From: Armatimonadota bacterium
GTDB lineage: Bacteria; Armatimonadota; Fimbriimonadia; Fimbriimonadales; Fimbriimonadaceae
Reading direction: 5' to 3'
DNA length: 64,000 nucleotides
NCBI GenBank assembly: GCA_017303935.1
Contig: JAFLBD010000002.1
Location: forward strand, 186,001 to 250,000
Position numbers and translations under genes: made by a program. The number at the start of each line of letters is the position of its first letter. Positions within the stretch are counted from its first letter, which is position 1. The notes under the pieces are model-generated. The model saw nothing but the letters and a program-made list of their open reading frames with translations. It was not told where the DNA came from and did no database searches. Positions 56,057-64,000 of the stretch are shown here, in pieces.

Positions 56057-56377
56057 ATGATACTATTCGGAACCCGGAGGAGGACGCAGGTCATGCTACT
56101 TCTTGGGCTGTTGGAAGAATCGCACAACAGCGAGCTCGCCTCGTTGATGGGTTGCGGATTGATGACGGTTCAGCGCATCACCGCGTCTTTGGAAGATGAA
56201 GAAGTGCTCGTGGGCCGCCTCATAGGACGTACCCGGCGGCTAAGCTTCAATCCGCGATATCCTGCAGTTAACGAACTGAAGGCACTATTGAAGATTCTCG
56301 CTATTCGGGATCAAGAAGTGGATGATATGGCGAGCGGCCTCAGGAGACGACCTAGGAAGCGAGGAAAAGAGATTTGA
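56057..56377 (+). CDS. Small winged-helix DNA-binding protein
   Basis: 106 aa. Residues 10-70 fit a winged helix (L-L-L-G-L-L-E-E-S, then N-S-E-L-A-S-L-M-G-C, then V-Q-R-I-T-A-S-L-E-D-E), with a basic C-terminus (R-R-R-P-R-K-R-G-K). Starts directly after a dyad operator. Its stop overlaps the nucleotidyltransferase gene start (TTGA), so the pair resembles a regulator/antitoxin with its toxin or effector. Alternatively it is an ordinary repressor. Confidence 0.75.
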   Translation: MILFGTRRRTQVMLLLGLLEESHNSELASLMGCGLMTVQRITASLEDEEVLVGRLIGRTRRLSFNPRYPAVNELKALLKILAIRDQEVDDMASGLRRRPRKRGKEI

Positions 56378-56913
56378 TCCCCACCATTACTGCACAAGAC
56401 ACCTTACGTGAAGTGGTTTTCAAGGTGTGTACCGCACTCCACGAAACCGGAATCAAAGCCGTGTTGACAGGCGGCGCGGCCGCCGCTTTCTATGCTCCCG
56501 AAGCTGCACAATCGCGAGACGCTGACTTTATTGCAAGTTGGTATTCGCTCCAGCGCGAGTTCGATGAGACGATGCGCTTGCTCGGTTACATCAAGTCTGG
56601 TCGTATCTATCGCCACCCGATGAGTATGTTCACCATTGATTTTCCAGACGTGGAAATTCGGATCGGGCAGTCGTTCATCCAAGAATTCGACACGATCCGC
56701 GAAGGTGAACTATTACTGCACATCCTTTCTCCGTTGCATGTGGTTTGCGATCGGCTGGCGAGTTTCTATTGGTTCGATGATCGATCCGCGCTCAAGGCGG
56801 CGGTTGCAGTGGCCAAGCTACAGCACGTTGCGCTGTGGGAAGTCGAAGAATGGAGCAAGCAACATGGCGAACTCGAGAACTATCAGGAGTTCGCCATGCG
56901 AGTCGGGCTTTAG
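56374..56913 (+). CDS. Nucleotidyltransferase-fold protein (AbiEii/MNT-like)
   Basis: 179 aa, TTG start. The N-terminal motif L-T-G-G-A-A-A-A-F-Y near residues 31-40 and R-D-A-D-F-I near residue 50 resemble the G-G...S and D-x-D motif of minimal nucleotidyltransferases, and I-D-F near residue 91 may hold the third Asp. No KNTase C-terminal domain is obvious. Such proteins act as toxins in AbiE, MNT-HEPN and MenT systems, or as housekeeping enzymes. Coupled to a winged-helix gene. Its stop overlaps the convergent tricorn gene stop by 4 nt. Confidence 0.7.
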   Translation: MIPTITAQDTLREVVFKVCTALHETGIKAVLTGGAAAAFYAPEAAQSRDADFIASWYSLQREFDETMRLLGYIKSGRIYRHPMSMFTIDFPDVEIRIGQSFIQEFDTIREGELLLHILSPLHVVCDRLASFYWFDDRSALKAAVAVAKLQHVALWEVEEWSKQHGELENYQEFAMRVGL

Positions 56914-59900
56914 CCCTTCTTGGGTGGGGTGAGTCGCTTCACCTTCATCACAGGTGCTTTGCGGATTTCAGCCTGAAGCACTTCGATCGCCTTGTCTAGC
57001 TGGACATCGCGGCCCTGCATAAACGAGACTGGATCGTCATCAACTTCAATATCAGGCTTGAATCCGTACCCGTCTGGCAACCATTTTCCTTTCGGGTCGA
57101 AGCTGCCTTGAAGCGGACAGGAGATATAGCCGCCGTCGATGGTGGTCATTCCGCCAACAGCAACAAATCCACCCCAGGTTCGGGCGCCGATCGACTTGCC
57201 GAGTTGCATATAGCGAAATCCGGTGCTGAAATACTCGCCGTCGCTGGCGGTCTGCTCGTTGGTAACGATCACCACTCGCGAATTGAACGCCATTCGGTGG
57301 TAAGGCACCGGTGCGCCTTGACGCGATTGGTCCCATTCGAACGCCACTCTCTTCAATCGCTCCAAGATCATCCCGCTGGTGATGCCGCCACCGTTGTAGC
57401 GAACGTCGATGATCAGGCCATCTTTATCCAAGTTTGCATAGAAGTACTTGCTGAATTCAGTCATCCCAAATTCGCCCATATCCGGAACGTGGATGTACGC
57501 GATATTGCTCCCACCTTCTTTCTGGACGTACTGCCGGTTTCGGGTCACCCAGTCGTAATAGCGCGCCGATTGTTCTGACCTCATTGTTCGGACCCAGAAA
57601 CTTCGGGCTCCATCGCCGGTTGGCTTGCTGTTCACTTTTAACTTGACCAATTGGCCAGCCTTGCCCATCAAGAGTTCGTTTGGATTGCTCACTCGGGTGA
57701 TCGGCACATCGTTTATCGCAAGGAGGTAGTCACCTTCTTTGACGCCGATTTCGGGATTCATCAATGGTGAGCGTGAGCTCTCTTCGAACCCATCGCCAGC
57801 GAAAATCCGCTTGAACCGGAGTCCGCCACCTTCCCACGCCATGTCGGCGCCCAGGTAACCCAGTCCGCCAGGTTGCGGCGGTGCTGTCATGCGCTCATAA
57901 CCGCCGCCATTGAACATGTGCGACACATTCACTTCGGCTTGCATTTGACCGACGAGGTCGTTGAGGTCGTTTCGATCACTCACCGCAGGGAGCAGTGCAC
58001 TGAGTTTTTCCCAAACCTTGGGCCAATCGGCGCCATGCAAGTTCGGATCGTAGAAGTTATCGCGAATGAAGCGCCATCCCTCACGAAGGATTTGACGCCA
58101 TTCCTTCTCCGGTTCAACGCGCACTTGCCAGCTCGAAAGATTGACCGACGGCCCACCGAATCCGCCCTCAGTGCTACCGACTTTCAGGTCACCTTCGATT
58201 TGAGCGACGATCTTGTTGCCGTCAGGGGTGAGTTTGTAGCCCGCGACGCCTTCTGCGACTGTTCCCGGTCGCTTTCCTTCAAGCGTGAAGGATTTCAGCG
58301 CACCGTCTTGTTGCCAGAAAATCGTGCCACTGACCGCGCTTAAGTTGTACAAATCGCCCACGACTCCAGGGATTGAGAGAAGTCGATTGCTCGCACCTTC
58401 CAGATCATAAGTCACGGTCGGAGATGGTGTCGGATCGGATTGGCCCTCTTCATCAACGCGCTCCGCGAACGGGTTCAACGCTTCCTTTGTCAGCGGGAAG
58501 AACATGATCCTCGTCGGCCCCGTGATATTCATTTGGAAGTCAAACGAATCCCATTGCGGGCGAATCACCCGGTCGGTCAGGAAGTACAAGTACCGATTCG
58601 AGCGGTCAAATACTGGGTTGTAGTCGCGAGTCGGCGGCTCGGTCAGGCGGTGTGTTTTTCCTGTCGCTGAATCAAGCAAGAAGATGCTGGATTGATTGAA
58701 CGCCTCGCTCTTGCTGTAGGCGATGAACCGTCCGTCAACGCTAACACTTCCACTGACGTCCATGCCGTATTCGTCTTCAAAAATCTTGGTGGTTTCGCCA
58801 GTTTTCGCGTCGACTTTCCATAGCGTCCTTGTCGCATCGGATACCAACAAAAATGCGCTATTAGGCGACCATTGAATCCGCTGAATGCTCTTAGATTTGA
58901 ACTGAGTGAGCTGTCTAGGCTCGCCACCATCAGGGTTGACCAACCAAACATTTTCTTCATCCGATTTGTCGCTGACAAAGGCAATCGAGCTATTGCTGGG
59001 TGCCCAGGCGGCAAGCTTGTTTCGGCTACCAGGCCAAGCGGCAACCTCGCGGATATCGCCTTTATCGGCAGGGGCAGAGAAGATCTGTCCGCGACATTCC
59101 ACCAAGATTCGCTTGCCGGTCGGACCAGGAGAATACGCCTCAAGGTCGCCGCCGATTCGGTGAGCGCGGGCATGAATTCGATCCGTCGACACCGATAGCT
59201 TTACCGTCTGAGTCGTTCCCTTCAAGGGGTCGAAAATCTCTAAGTTCTGGCCAAATCGATAAACAATTCTCTTTCCATCTGAGCTTGGTGACTGAACGTC
59301 GTAGTCCTTTTGGAAAGTCACCTGCTTCTCGGCGCCAGTTTCGGTATTGAGGCTGAAAAGATTGGCGGAGCCGTTCTTTTCGCTCACGAAAAATAGATTA
59401 TTTCCGCAGAAAGTTGGATATTGTTCGTTGATCTCATTCTTGGTCAACCGAGAGAATGCGCCGCGCTTTGGTTCATACAGCCAGATGTCGTTTGCCATCC
59501 CGCCGCGGTATCGCTTCCACCAATGATCTTCCAGTCCAGTCTTGACATAGGCGATCTTCGACCCATCAAGATTGACCGAGAATTGAGCCGCCTTTGGCAT
59601 CGGATACGGGATCGGAATTCCGCCTTCGATGGGAGCCCGCAGGAGTCGCATCTCGCCCATTGAGCTGCTGCCACGTGTGCGGTAAACCACCGACTTTCCA
59701 TCGGGGAGCCAGTCCAAAATCGTTGCTCCAGTCGAGTCGTAAGTGATTCGTGTAGGAGTGCCACCCGTGGTTGGCATGACATAAACTTCTAGGCGTCCAT
59801 CGTAGTTGCCAGAAAAGGCAATTTGGGAGCCGTCTGGGCTGAACTTCGGGAAGCCTTCGGTGCCCGGCCAGGAAGTCAACCGGGTGGCTTTGTTGGTCTT

Positions 59901-60050
59901 CAGGTCGCCGAGCCAAAGGTCGCCTTCCGCCGAATAAACCACCATGTCCCCAAGAATGTCGGGTTGTTGAGGAATCTGTGCCGGTGAAATCTGGGCGGAA
60001 ACGGCCGCGGTTTGTACCGCAAAAAGACCAGCAATAAGAAGCCAACGCAT
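56910..60050 (-). CDS. Tricorn protease-like S41 peptidase
   Basis: 1046 aa, exported (signal peptide about 1-20, ending V-S-A-Q). Residues about 25-640 hold the beta-propellers with repeated TolB-like blades (F-S-P-D-G-S-Q-I-A-F-S near residue 70). Then come the C1 helical domain (about 660-750), a PDZ domain (about 750-850) and the S41 core with the nucleophile Ser in T-A-S-D-G-E near residue 953. Also L-I-I-D-V-R-Y-N-G-G-G near residue 890. Works in peptide breakdown outside the cytoplasm. TATATT lies 7 nt before the ATG. Confidence 0.93.
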   Translation of the reverse strand: MRWLLIAGLFAVQTAAVSAQISPAQIPQQPDILGDMVVYSAEGDLWLGDLKTNKATRLTSWPGTEGFPKFSPDGSQIAFSGNYDGRLEVYVMPTTGGTPTRITYDSTGATILDWLPDGKSVVYRTRGSSSMGEMRLLRAPIEGGIPIPYPMPKAAQFSVNLDGSKIAYVKTGLEDHWWKRYRGGMANDIWLYEPKRGAFSRLTKNEINEQYPTFCGNNLFFVSEKNGSANLFSLNTETGAEKQVTFQKDYDVQSPSSDGKRIVYRFGQNLEIFDPLKGTTQTVKLSVSTDRIHARAHRIGGDLEAYSPGPTGKRILVECRGQIFSAPADKGDIREVAAWPGSRNKLAAWAPSNSSIAFVSDKSDEENVWLVNPDGGEPRQLTQFKSKSIQRIQWSPNSAFLLVSDATRTLWKVDAKTGETTKIFEDEYGMDVSGSVSVDGRFIAYSKSEAFNQSSIFLLDSATGKTHRLTEPPTRDYNPVFDRSNRYLYFLTDRVIRPQWDSFDFQMNITGPTRIMFFPLTKEALNPFAERVDEEGQSDPTPSPTVTYDLEGASNRLLSIPGVVGDLYNLSAVSGTIFWQQDGALKSFTLEGKRPGTVAEGVAGYKLTPDGNKIVAQIEGDLKVGSTEGGFGGPSVNLSSWQVRVEPEKEWRQILREGWRFIRDNFYDPNLHGADWPKVWEKLSALLPAVSDRNDLNDLVGQMQAEVNVSHMFNGGGYERMTAPPQPGGLGYLGADMAWEGGGLRFKRIFAGDGFEESSRSPLMNPEIGVKEGDYLLAINDVPITRVSNPNELLMGKAGQLVKLKVNSKPTGDGARSFWVRTMRSEQSARYYDWVTRNRQYVQKEGGSNIAYIHVPDMGEFGMTEFSKYFYANLDKDGLIIDVRYNGGGITSGMILERLKRVAFEWDQSRQGAPVPYHRMAFNSRVVIVTNEQTASDGEYFSTGFRYMQLGKSIGARTWGGFVAVGGMTTIDGGYISCPLQGSFDPKGKWLPDGYGFKPDIEVDDDPVSFMQGRDVQLDKAIEVLQAEIRKAPVMKVKRLTPPKKG
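57643..57658. repeat. Weak match to the dispersed palindrome
   Basis: Arms match 10 of 14 (TTGACCA-AT-TGGCCAG). Inside the tricorn-like gene (-), read as G-Q-L-V-K (frame A). Only resemblance in the right-hand 37 kb. Confidence 0.25.
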
Positions 60051-60057
60051 ACCATCG

Positions 60058-60063
60058 AATATA
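60058..60063 (-). promoter_or_regulatory. -10 element TATATT, leaderless
   Basis: On the minus strand, TATATT ends 7 nt before the ATG of the tricorn-like gene. No ribosome-binding site. Confidence 0.45.
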
Positions 60064-60089
60064 CACGTCTCGGGCCCATATTCGTTACC

Positions 60090-62114
60090 CTATTCGAGCC
60101 CGACCGCCGCCATCGCTTCATAAATGTCCGTGAAGCGGCTCATGTCCATCGGCAGATTCATCAGAATCTCCTCGCCATACGGTTTGGACTGCACCCGCGG
60201 GTCAAGAAGAGCGATGACGCCACGATCGGTTTCGGTTCGGATCAGCCGGCCGGCTCCTTGCCGGATGAGGAGTTTGGCTTGGGCTAAGGTGTGCTCTCGG
60301 AACGGATCCTTGCCGGCTTGGACGAGGCTCGCCATCCGCACGATCACGGGAGGTTCTGTTGGGACTTCAAACGGCACCCGCACGATCACGACGCACGACA
60401 ATGTGTCACCTGGCGCGTCAAATCCCGTCCAAAAACTGCGCAGTCCGAAAAGTGATGAATTCGTTCTGCGCTTAAACATATCACCTATCGGGCCAGGTGC
60501 CATCCGCGGCTGGATAGTGATCGGAAGTTCCTCGTCTCGAGGCATCAAAGCATAAACCGCTTCCATCTCCCGGCGAGAATGGAACAGTGCCAAAGTTCTC
60601 CCGCTCATCGCCTGGATAATCTCAGTGAGTTCGTCCGCGATGGCTTGGAAGTACAGATGTTCGCTCCCCTGCTTTCTCGCGACCGTCGGGTCTGGAATCT
60701 TGCCCGGCTTCGGTAGGTACAAGCTCGCTTGGGTAGTAAAGTCGAATGGCGACGGCAGAATCTCTTCGGTGCCAGGCTTGCACCCAACGAGATCGTTGTA
60801 AAAGTCGAAAGAGCTATCCAAAGCCAGTGTCGCCGAAAGACAAGCGTACGGAATTCGGTCCCATAGGAGCTCTTTGAGCGGTTCAGCCACCCCAACCGTA
60901 TCTTGGCGATACCCGTTCACGGGGCCGGTCTTCGAGTAGCTGACGCTCAAACCCGCCGGAGTCATAAACAGTCGGCACCGGTCTCCATAGTCGCCAATCG
61001 CCATGCTGTACATCCGAACAAGTTCGTTTGATGCCGGCCCAGCTTGCCATCCTCGTTTGATCTCGGTGACTTGGTCTAAGAACTTGTCGCAAGCCCGAGA
61101 AACGGCGTACATGAGCGGGTCAATCCCCTCGGAATTGCCCATGTACTTGTCCATTCCGGGGTGTTTCTCAACCTCGACAGGCGAGATTGCAAAAATGCCT
61201 TGCTTCCCCTTTTCGATAGAAAGTAGGTTCAAATCTTGCTTACAAATCTCGATATCGTGCTGGAAATCTTGGAGTATCGCGTTCCAATCATCTTCCGACT
61301 GGTGAGAACGCGCTTCTGGCAAGAGCTCTCGGCCAAGCCTAGCGGCGATGCTCTGCAATCCACTCAGGCTGTTGGTGTCCACTTGAAATTCCAGCGCACC
61401 CAAAGCCGCGGAATATAGATCGTGAGCTTCATCAAAGAGGATAAAGTCCAACTTCCCCAAGAATCCAACGTCGTCCTGGCTAACCCTTGCCGCGAGTGCG
61501 TCCTGCAACAAAATGCTGTGATTGGTGAGGATCAGGTGGGCCGATTCCGCCCGCTGTCTCGCCTTAAAGTAGTAGCAATCGTTGTAGGCCGGGCAGAACT
61601 TTCCTGCACAAATCTGCGGCGCGGCGACCTTTGGCCAGATCTGTGAAATCTCGCGCATCGGCTTCTTGACGATTCGACGAAACTCATTCTCCGTCCCCAT
61701 TTCGGCTTCGCGGCGAAACGCATCCGAGATATCTCTAGGAAATTCTTCAAGAGACATTTGGCATGCATATCGCTGCCGCCCCATGAGTTGCTGCGTCTTT
61801 ATCGTGCCTTCCGGAAGGTCAAAAAGGGATAGGGCAAACGGAAGATCCTTGCGCCAATATTGATCTGCGAGAACGTTGGTAAATGTTCCGATCGCAATCC
61901 GTTTCTGATGGCTCACCGCGACGGCAATTGCAGGAATCAGCGAGGCCAAGCTCTTACCGAGACCGGTCGGAGCTTCGATGGCACCACTTCCGCCTCCAAC
62001 CATGAGATCGCCGAGCAAAAGCGCAAGTTGATATTGGTCCGGACGGTCCACGAATCCAGGCTGCTCGCGCAACCGATCGAAAGCGGATTCGATGAGTTCG
62101 CGATAGTCTGACAT
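60090..62114 (-). CDS. DinG/XPD-type Fe-S DNA helicase
   Basis: 674 aa from ATG 62114. Walker A E-A-P-T-G-L-G-K-S near residue 48; four Cys of an Fe-S domain between residues about 95 and 185 (C-Q, I-C-A-G, F-C-P-A, D-C-Y-Y); the DEAH box F-D-E-A-H near residue 225; C-terminal motif VI G-R-L-I-R-T-E-T-D-R-G near residue 630. 5'-3' helicase that unwinds damaged or structured DNA. Divergent from the universal stress protein gene. Confidence 0.93.
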   Translation of the reverse strand: MSDYRELIESAFDRLREQPGFVDRPDQYQLALLLGDLMVGGGSGAIEAPTGLGKSLASLIPAIAVAVSHQKRIAIGTFTNVLADQYWRKDLPFALSLFDLPEGTIKTQQLMGRQRYACQMSLEEFPRDISDAFRREAEMGTENEFRRIVKKPMREISQIWPKVAAPQICAGKFCPAYNDCYYFKARQRAESAHLILTNHSILLQDALAARVSQDDVGFLGKLDFILFDEAHDLYSAALGALEFQVDTNSLSGLQSIAARLGRELLPEARSHQSEDDWNAILQDFQHDIEICKQDLNLLSIEKGKQGIFAISPVEVEKHPGMDKYMGNSEGIDPLMYAVSRACDKFLDQVTEIKRGWQAGPASNELVRMYSMAIGDYGDRCRLFMTPAGLSVSYSKTGPVNGYRQDTVGVAEPLKELLWDRIPYACLSATLALDSSFDFYNDLVGCKPGTEEILPSPFDFTTQASLYLPKPGKIPDPTVARKQGSEHLYFQAIADELTEIIQAMSGRTLALFHSRREMEAVYALMPRDEELPITIQPRMAPGPIGDMFKRRTNSSLFGLRSFWTGFDAPGDTLSCVVIVRVPFEVPTEPPVIVRMASLVQAGKDPFREHTLAQAKLLIRQGAGRLIRTETDRGVIALLDPRVQSKPYGEEILMNLPMDMSRFTDIYEAMAAVGLE

Positions 62115-62186
62115 TCCACACGGATAATGACACGCCGCACACCACAAGAGGGAACACGACCCTCCCCGTCGAACTTAGTAATTGGT

Positions 62187-63077
62187 ATGAAAGCTGTTTT
62201 AGGCGTGGATTTAGCGGGGAACTACCAGTTCGCATTAGACCTCCTAAAGAGGCTTCAAATCCCTGGGTTAGAAGTCGTCGCATTCCATGCGGTGCCTTCC
62301 GTTTTGCCCGACGGCGGATTTCCAAGCGTTGGCCCCGCGCATCCGGTTGGCAACATGATCGCCGAACTTCAACAGAACGGTCAGCAGAAACTCGTTGAAG
62401 TCAAAGAAGACCTTGATTCAGCAGGAATTCCTTGTGAGGCAGTGCTCGAGTTCGGGGATGCTTGCGCCCAAATTCATGCCTATTGCGATGCACATCCAGT
62501 GGAATTAGTGGCGGTTGGAAGCGAGCGCAAATCGGCCTGGGAATCATTCCTTTTTGGAAGCGTCGCCAAGGGTCTGACGATCTCGATGGAAACCAGCCTT
62601 TTGGTAGCCGAGCAACCGAAATCCCAGCATGAAGGGCTGAGATTACTCGTTGCCACCGACCATTCTGCGTACGGGGACGAATGCCTCAAGATGATCGCTG
62701 GACTCCAGGCAAAAGGAATTGCAAAAATCGATGTCGTTCACGTGATCAATCCGCTTGAAGCTGCGGTTTCTATGGATTTCGGCGGTTATGTTCCAGAGAT
62801 CGCATCGGCTGCATTGCAGATGCGTGAACGATCTGTTGCGATGAACGAGGAACTCGCGGAATCACTTTCGGCTCTCGGAGCCGAAGTTGCCACCCACATC
62901 TGGCAGGCAGAAAATGGGGTCAAAAACGCCATCGTGGAATGCGCAAAGTCTCTCGAATCCGACTTGGTGGTGGTAGGAGCCCAGGGTCACGGCTTTGTTG
63001 AGCGCAAATTGATGGGCTCAACATCGTATGACCTTGTCGTTGACACGGATCTGTCCGTGCTGATCCTCCGAAAATAG
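62187..63077 (+). CDS. Tandem universal stress protein (UspA fold)
   Basis: 296 aa from ATG 62187. Two UspA domains (about 1-145 and 150-296). The second ends with the ATP-binding motif G-A-Q-G-H-G near residue 265, with the closing G-S-T-S near 278. The first domain has V-G-S-E-R-K near residue 110, where the glycine motif is degraded, so it probably does not bind ATP. Involved in stress survival, exact role unknown. Followed 18 nt later by the DsbA-RibD fusion. Confidence 0.9.
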   Translation: MKAVLGVDLAGNYQFALDLLKRLQIPGLEVVAFHAVPSVLPDGGFPSVGPAHPVGNMIAELQQNGQQKLVEVKEDLDSAGIPCEAVLEFGDACAQIHAYCDAHPVELVAVGSERKSAWESFLFGSVAKGLTISMETSLLVAEQPKSQHEGLRLLVATDHSAYGDECLKMIAGLQAKGIAKIDVVHVINPLEAAVSMDFGGYVPEIASAALQMRERSVAMNEELAESLSALGAEVATHIWQAENGVKNAIVECAKSLESDLVVVGAQGHGFVERKLMGSTSYDLVVDTDLSVLILRK

Positions 63078-63080
63078 GTT

Positions 63081-63086
63081 CACAAT
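63081..63086 (+). promoter_or_regulatory. Possible -10 element (CACAAT)
   Basis: CACAAT ends 9 nt before the ATG at 63096. Weak. Confidence 0.25.
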
Positions 63087-63095
63087 GTTGACTGC

Positions 63096-64000
63096 ATGTC
63101 AACGATGATCAAAGTGGCACACGACTTTAGCTGCGGATGGTGCTGGATTGGGATCAACCAAGTTCGAAAGCTCGAGCAAGAGTTCGACGTGGAATTCGAT
63201 TTTGTGGGGTACGAGCTCTTTCCAGAATCGATGGAATGGCCCGAATCTCATCCGAAATCGGTAAATCCAAACCGCCCGGAGACACCCAGTCGCTTTGATT
63301 TGGCAATGGCTGCAGCAGAACTGCCACCGGTTGCGCCGAACCGCCCATCGCAAATGCGTACTTTCTTAACACATCAAGCCGTAGAGTTCGCGCGGCAATC
63401 CAACGGATCGCATCGCAAGCTCATTGAACGGCTCTATGACGCGACTTGGCAGCACGCTATCGACATCAATTCGGTACAAGCTCTTCGCCTATTTGCGACC
63501 GGGCTTGGGCTCGATCTTGAAGAAATGGAGCGAGCCATTGTCGAGCGCCGATATCGCGATCAAGTCATCGAATATGACGATCCTGCCTATGCGTCTGGCG
63601 TGTACAACTTGCCTACGTTCTTCATCGGTGAGGCAAAGTTTGCCGAGCAACCGATTGGCGTATTGCGTGAAGCGCTTCAGAAAGTCGCTCGAAGAAGGGA
63701 GAATTTCGAACTCGCGGAACCTCTCACATCCACCCAGCAAGACCGTCCTGCGGTCATCAATTGCATGATCTCCACCCTGGACGGCAAGATCGTTTTGGGC
63801 GAACGGACTGATCCGGTGGCAAATCTCGGAAGTGGCTTTGATCACCGGCGAATGCGGTTCCTAGAATCGAAATGTGATGCGGTGATGATCGGGGCCGGGA
63901 CGCTGCGAGCTACACCAGGGGTTTGGTTTGATGCCAGCCTTTACCGCATTGTCGTCACTGAATCGGGGGACATCAACACCAGCCAAAGATTCTTTACGGA
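63096..64000 (+). CDS. DsbA-family oxidoreductase fused to RibD-type reductase domain (3' end outside window)
   Basis: The frame is open to the last base (301 codons). Residues 1-205 are a DsbA/FrnE-type thioredoxin-fold domain with the redox pair C-G-W-C at 13-16 after H-D-F-S, and the cis-Pro region N-L-P-T-F-F-I-G near residue 176. From about residue 225 a RibD C-terminal (dihydrofolate-reductase-like) domain begins: A-V-I-N-C-M-I-S-T-L-D-G-K-I, then D-A-V-M-I-G-A-G-T-L-R-A near residue 267. These domains are normally separate proteins. FrnE-like domains lack a signal peptide, as here, so it is cytoplasmic. The reductase substrate may not be the riboflavin precursor. Confidence 0.85.
   Translation, partial: MSTMIKVAHDFSCGWCWIGINQVRKLEQEFDVEFDFVGYELFPESMEWPESHPKSVNPNRPETPSRFDLAMAAAELPPVAPNRPSQMRTFLTHQAVEFARQSNGSHRKLIERLYDATWQHAIDINSVQALRLFATGLGLDLEEMERAIVERRYRDQVIEYDDPAYASGVYNLPTFFIGEAKFAEQPIGVLREALQKVARRRENFELAEPLTSTQQDRPAVINCMISTLDGKIVLGERTDPVANLGSGFDHRRMRFLESKCDAVMIGAGTLRATPGVWFDASLYRIVVTESGDINTSQRFFT

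Overview
The window is a gene-dense bacterial chromosome segment of moderate G+C, with no insertion sequence, prophage or CRISPR array that I can see. My best guess for the organism is a diderm, flagellated member of the Armatimonadota (Fimbriimonadia-like). This is inferred from the mix of traits: flagellar P- and L-ring genes (flgI, flgH) imply an outer membrane, while the recA-recX-rny-ymdB order, a SigH-type sigma factor and PurS/PurQ look Firmicute-like, and there are PEP-CTERM proteins. No 16S gene or other decisive marker lies in the window.

Layout. 1-4.8 kb: the 3' half of alaS, then a secreted phosphodiester glycosidase-family protein, an LD-carboxypeptidase and a metallophosphoesterase. 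4.8-8.1 kb: tRNA-Arg and a small exopolysaccharide set (chain-length regulator, glycosyltransferase, priming sugar transferase). 8.1-10.6 kb: hisC-type aminotransferase and DAHP synthase. 10.6-11.9 kb: a NYN-domain protein, about 550 bp of non-coding DNA and tRNA-Thr. 12-15.5 kb: GH1 glucosidase, a lipoprotein and a sugar nucleotidyltransferase. 15.5-21.7 kb: a leftward translationally coupled operon of a substrate-binding-protein/permease fusion, a DUF554 protein, an MscS channel and an S9 peptidase. 21.8-23 kb: two PEP-CTERM proteins. 23.2-26.8 kb: recA-recX-rny-ymdB. 27-33.1 kb: secreted PKD protein, sigH-like gene, cdsA, an ABC ATPase and valS. 33.1-36.9 kb: comEC, dciA-like gene, recF and an RDD protein. 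37-45.2 kb: DUF58 protein, rhodanese, acyl-CoA ligase, an enolase-superfamily epimerase with a DUF1611 protein (likely D-glutamate catabolism), ribF, purS-purQ and an NlpC/P60 hydrolase. 45.2-54.1 kb: a long leftward flagellar operon flgF-flgG-flgA-flgH-flgI-flgJ-flgN-flgK-flgL-fliW-csrA, with a membrane-protein gene after csrA. 54.2-56.9 kb: two small accessory operons, cupin + membrane protein and winged helix + nucleotidyltransferase. 56.9-64 kb: a tricorn-like protease, a DinG/XPD-type helicase, a tandem universal stress protein and a DsbA-RibD fusion running off the end.

Two DNA-level signals stand out. First, two perfect 16-bp parS sites (30456 and 33138) flank valS. Each lies in the last codons of a neighbouring gene, where it encodes V-S-R-E-T-S; with recF and the dciA-like gene nearby this suggests an origin-proximal location. 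Second, a dispersed 16-bp palindrome, TTAACCA-N2-TGGTTAA, recurs 14 times between 0.5 and 26.5 kb. All copies are inside genes, on both gene strands and in all three reading frames, so it is a DNA element rather than a protein motif. Only one weak copy lies in the remaining 37 kb. I know no described family that matches it, and it is my leading candidate for something new.

Many genes have a TANNNT-like hexamer only 6-10 nt before the start codon and no Shine-Dalgarno sequence, which suggests common leaderless transcription. Others (valS, csrA, flgG, sigH-like) have clear ribosome-binding sites.
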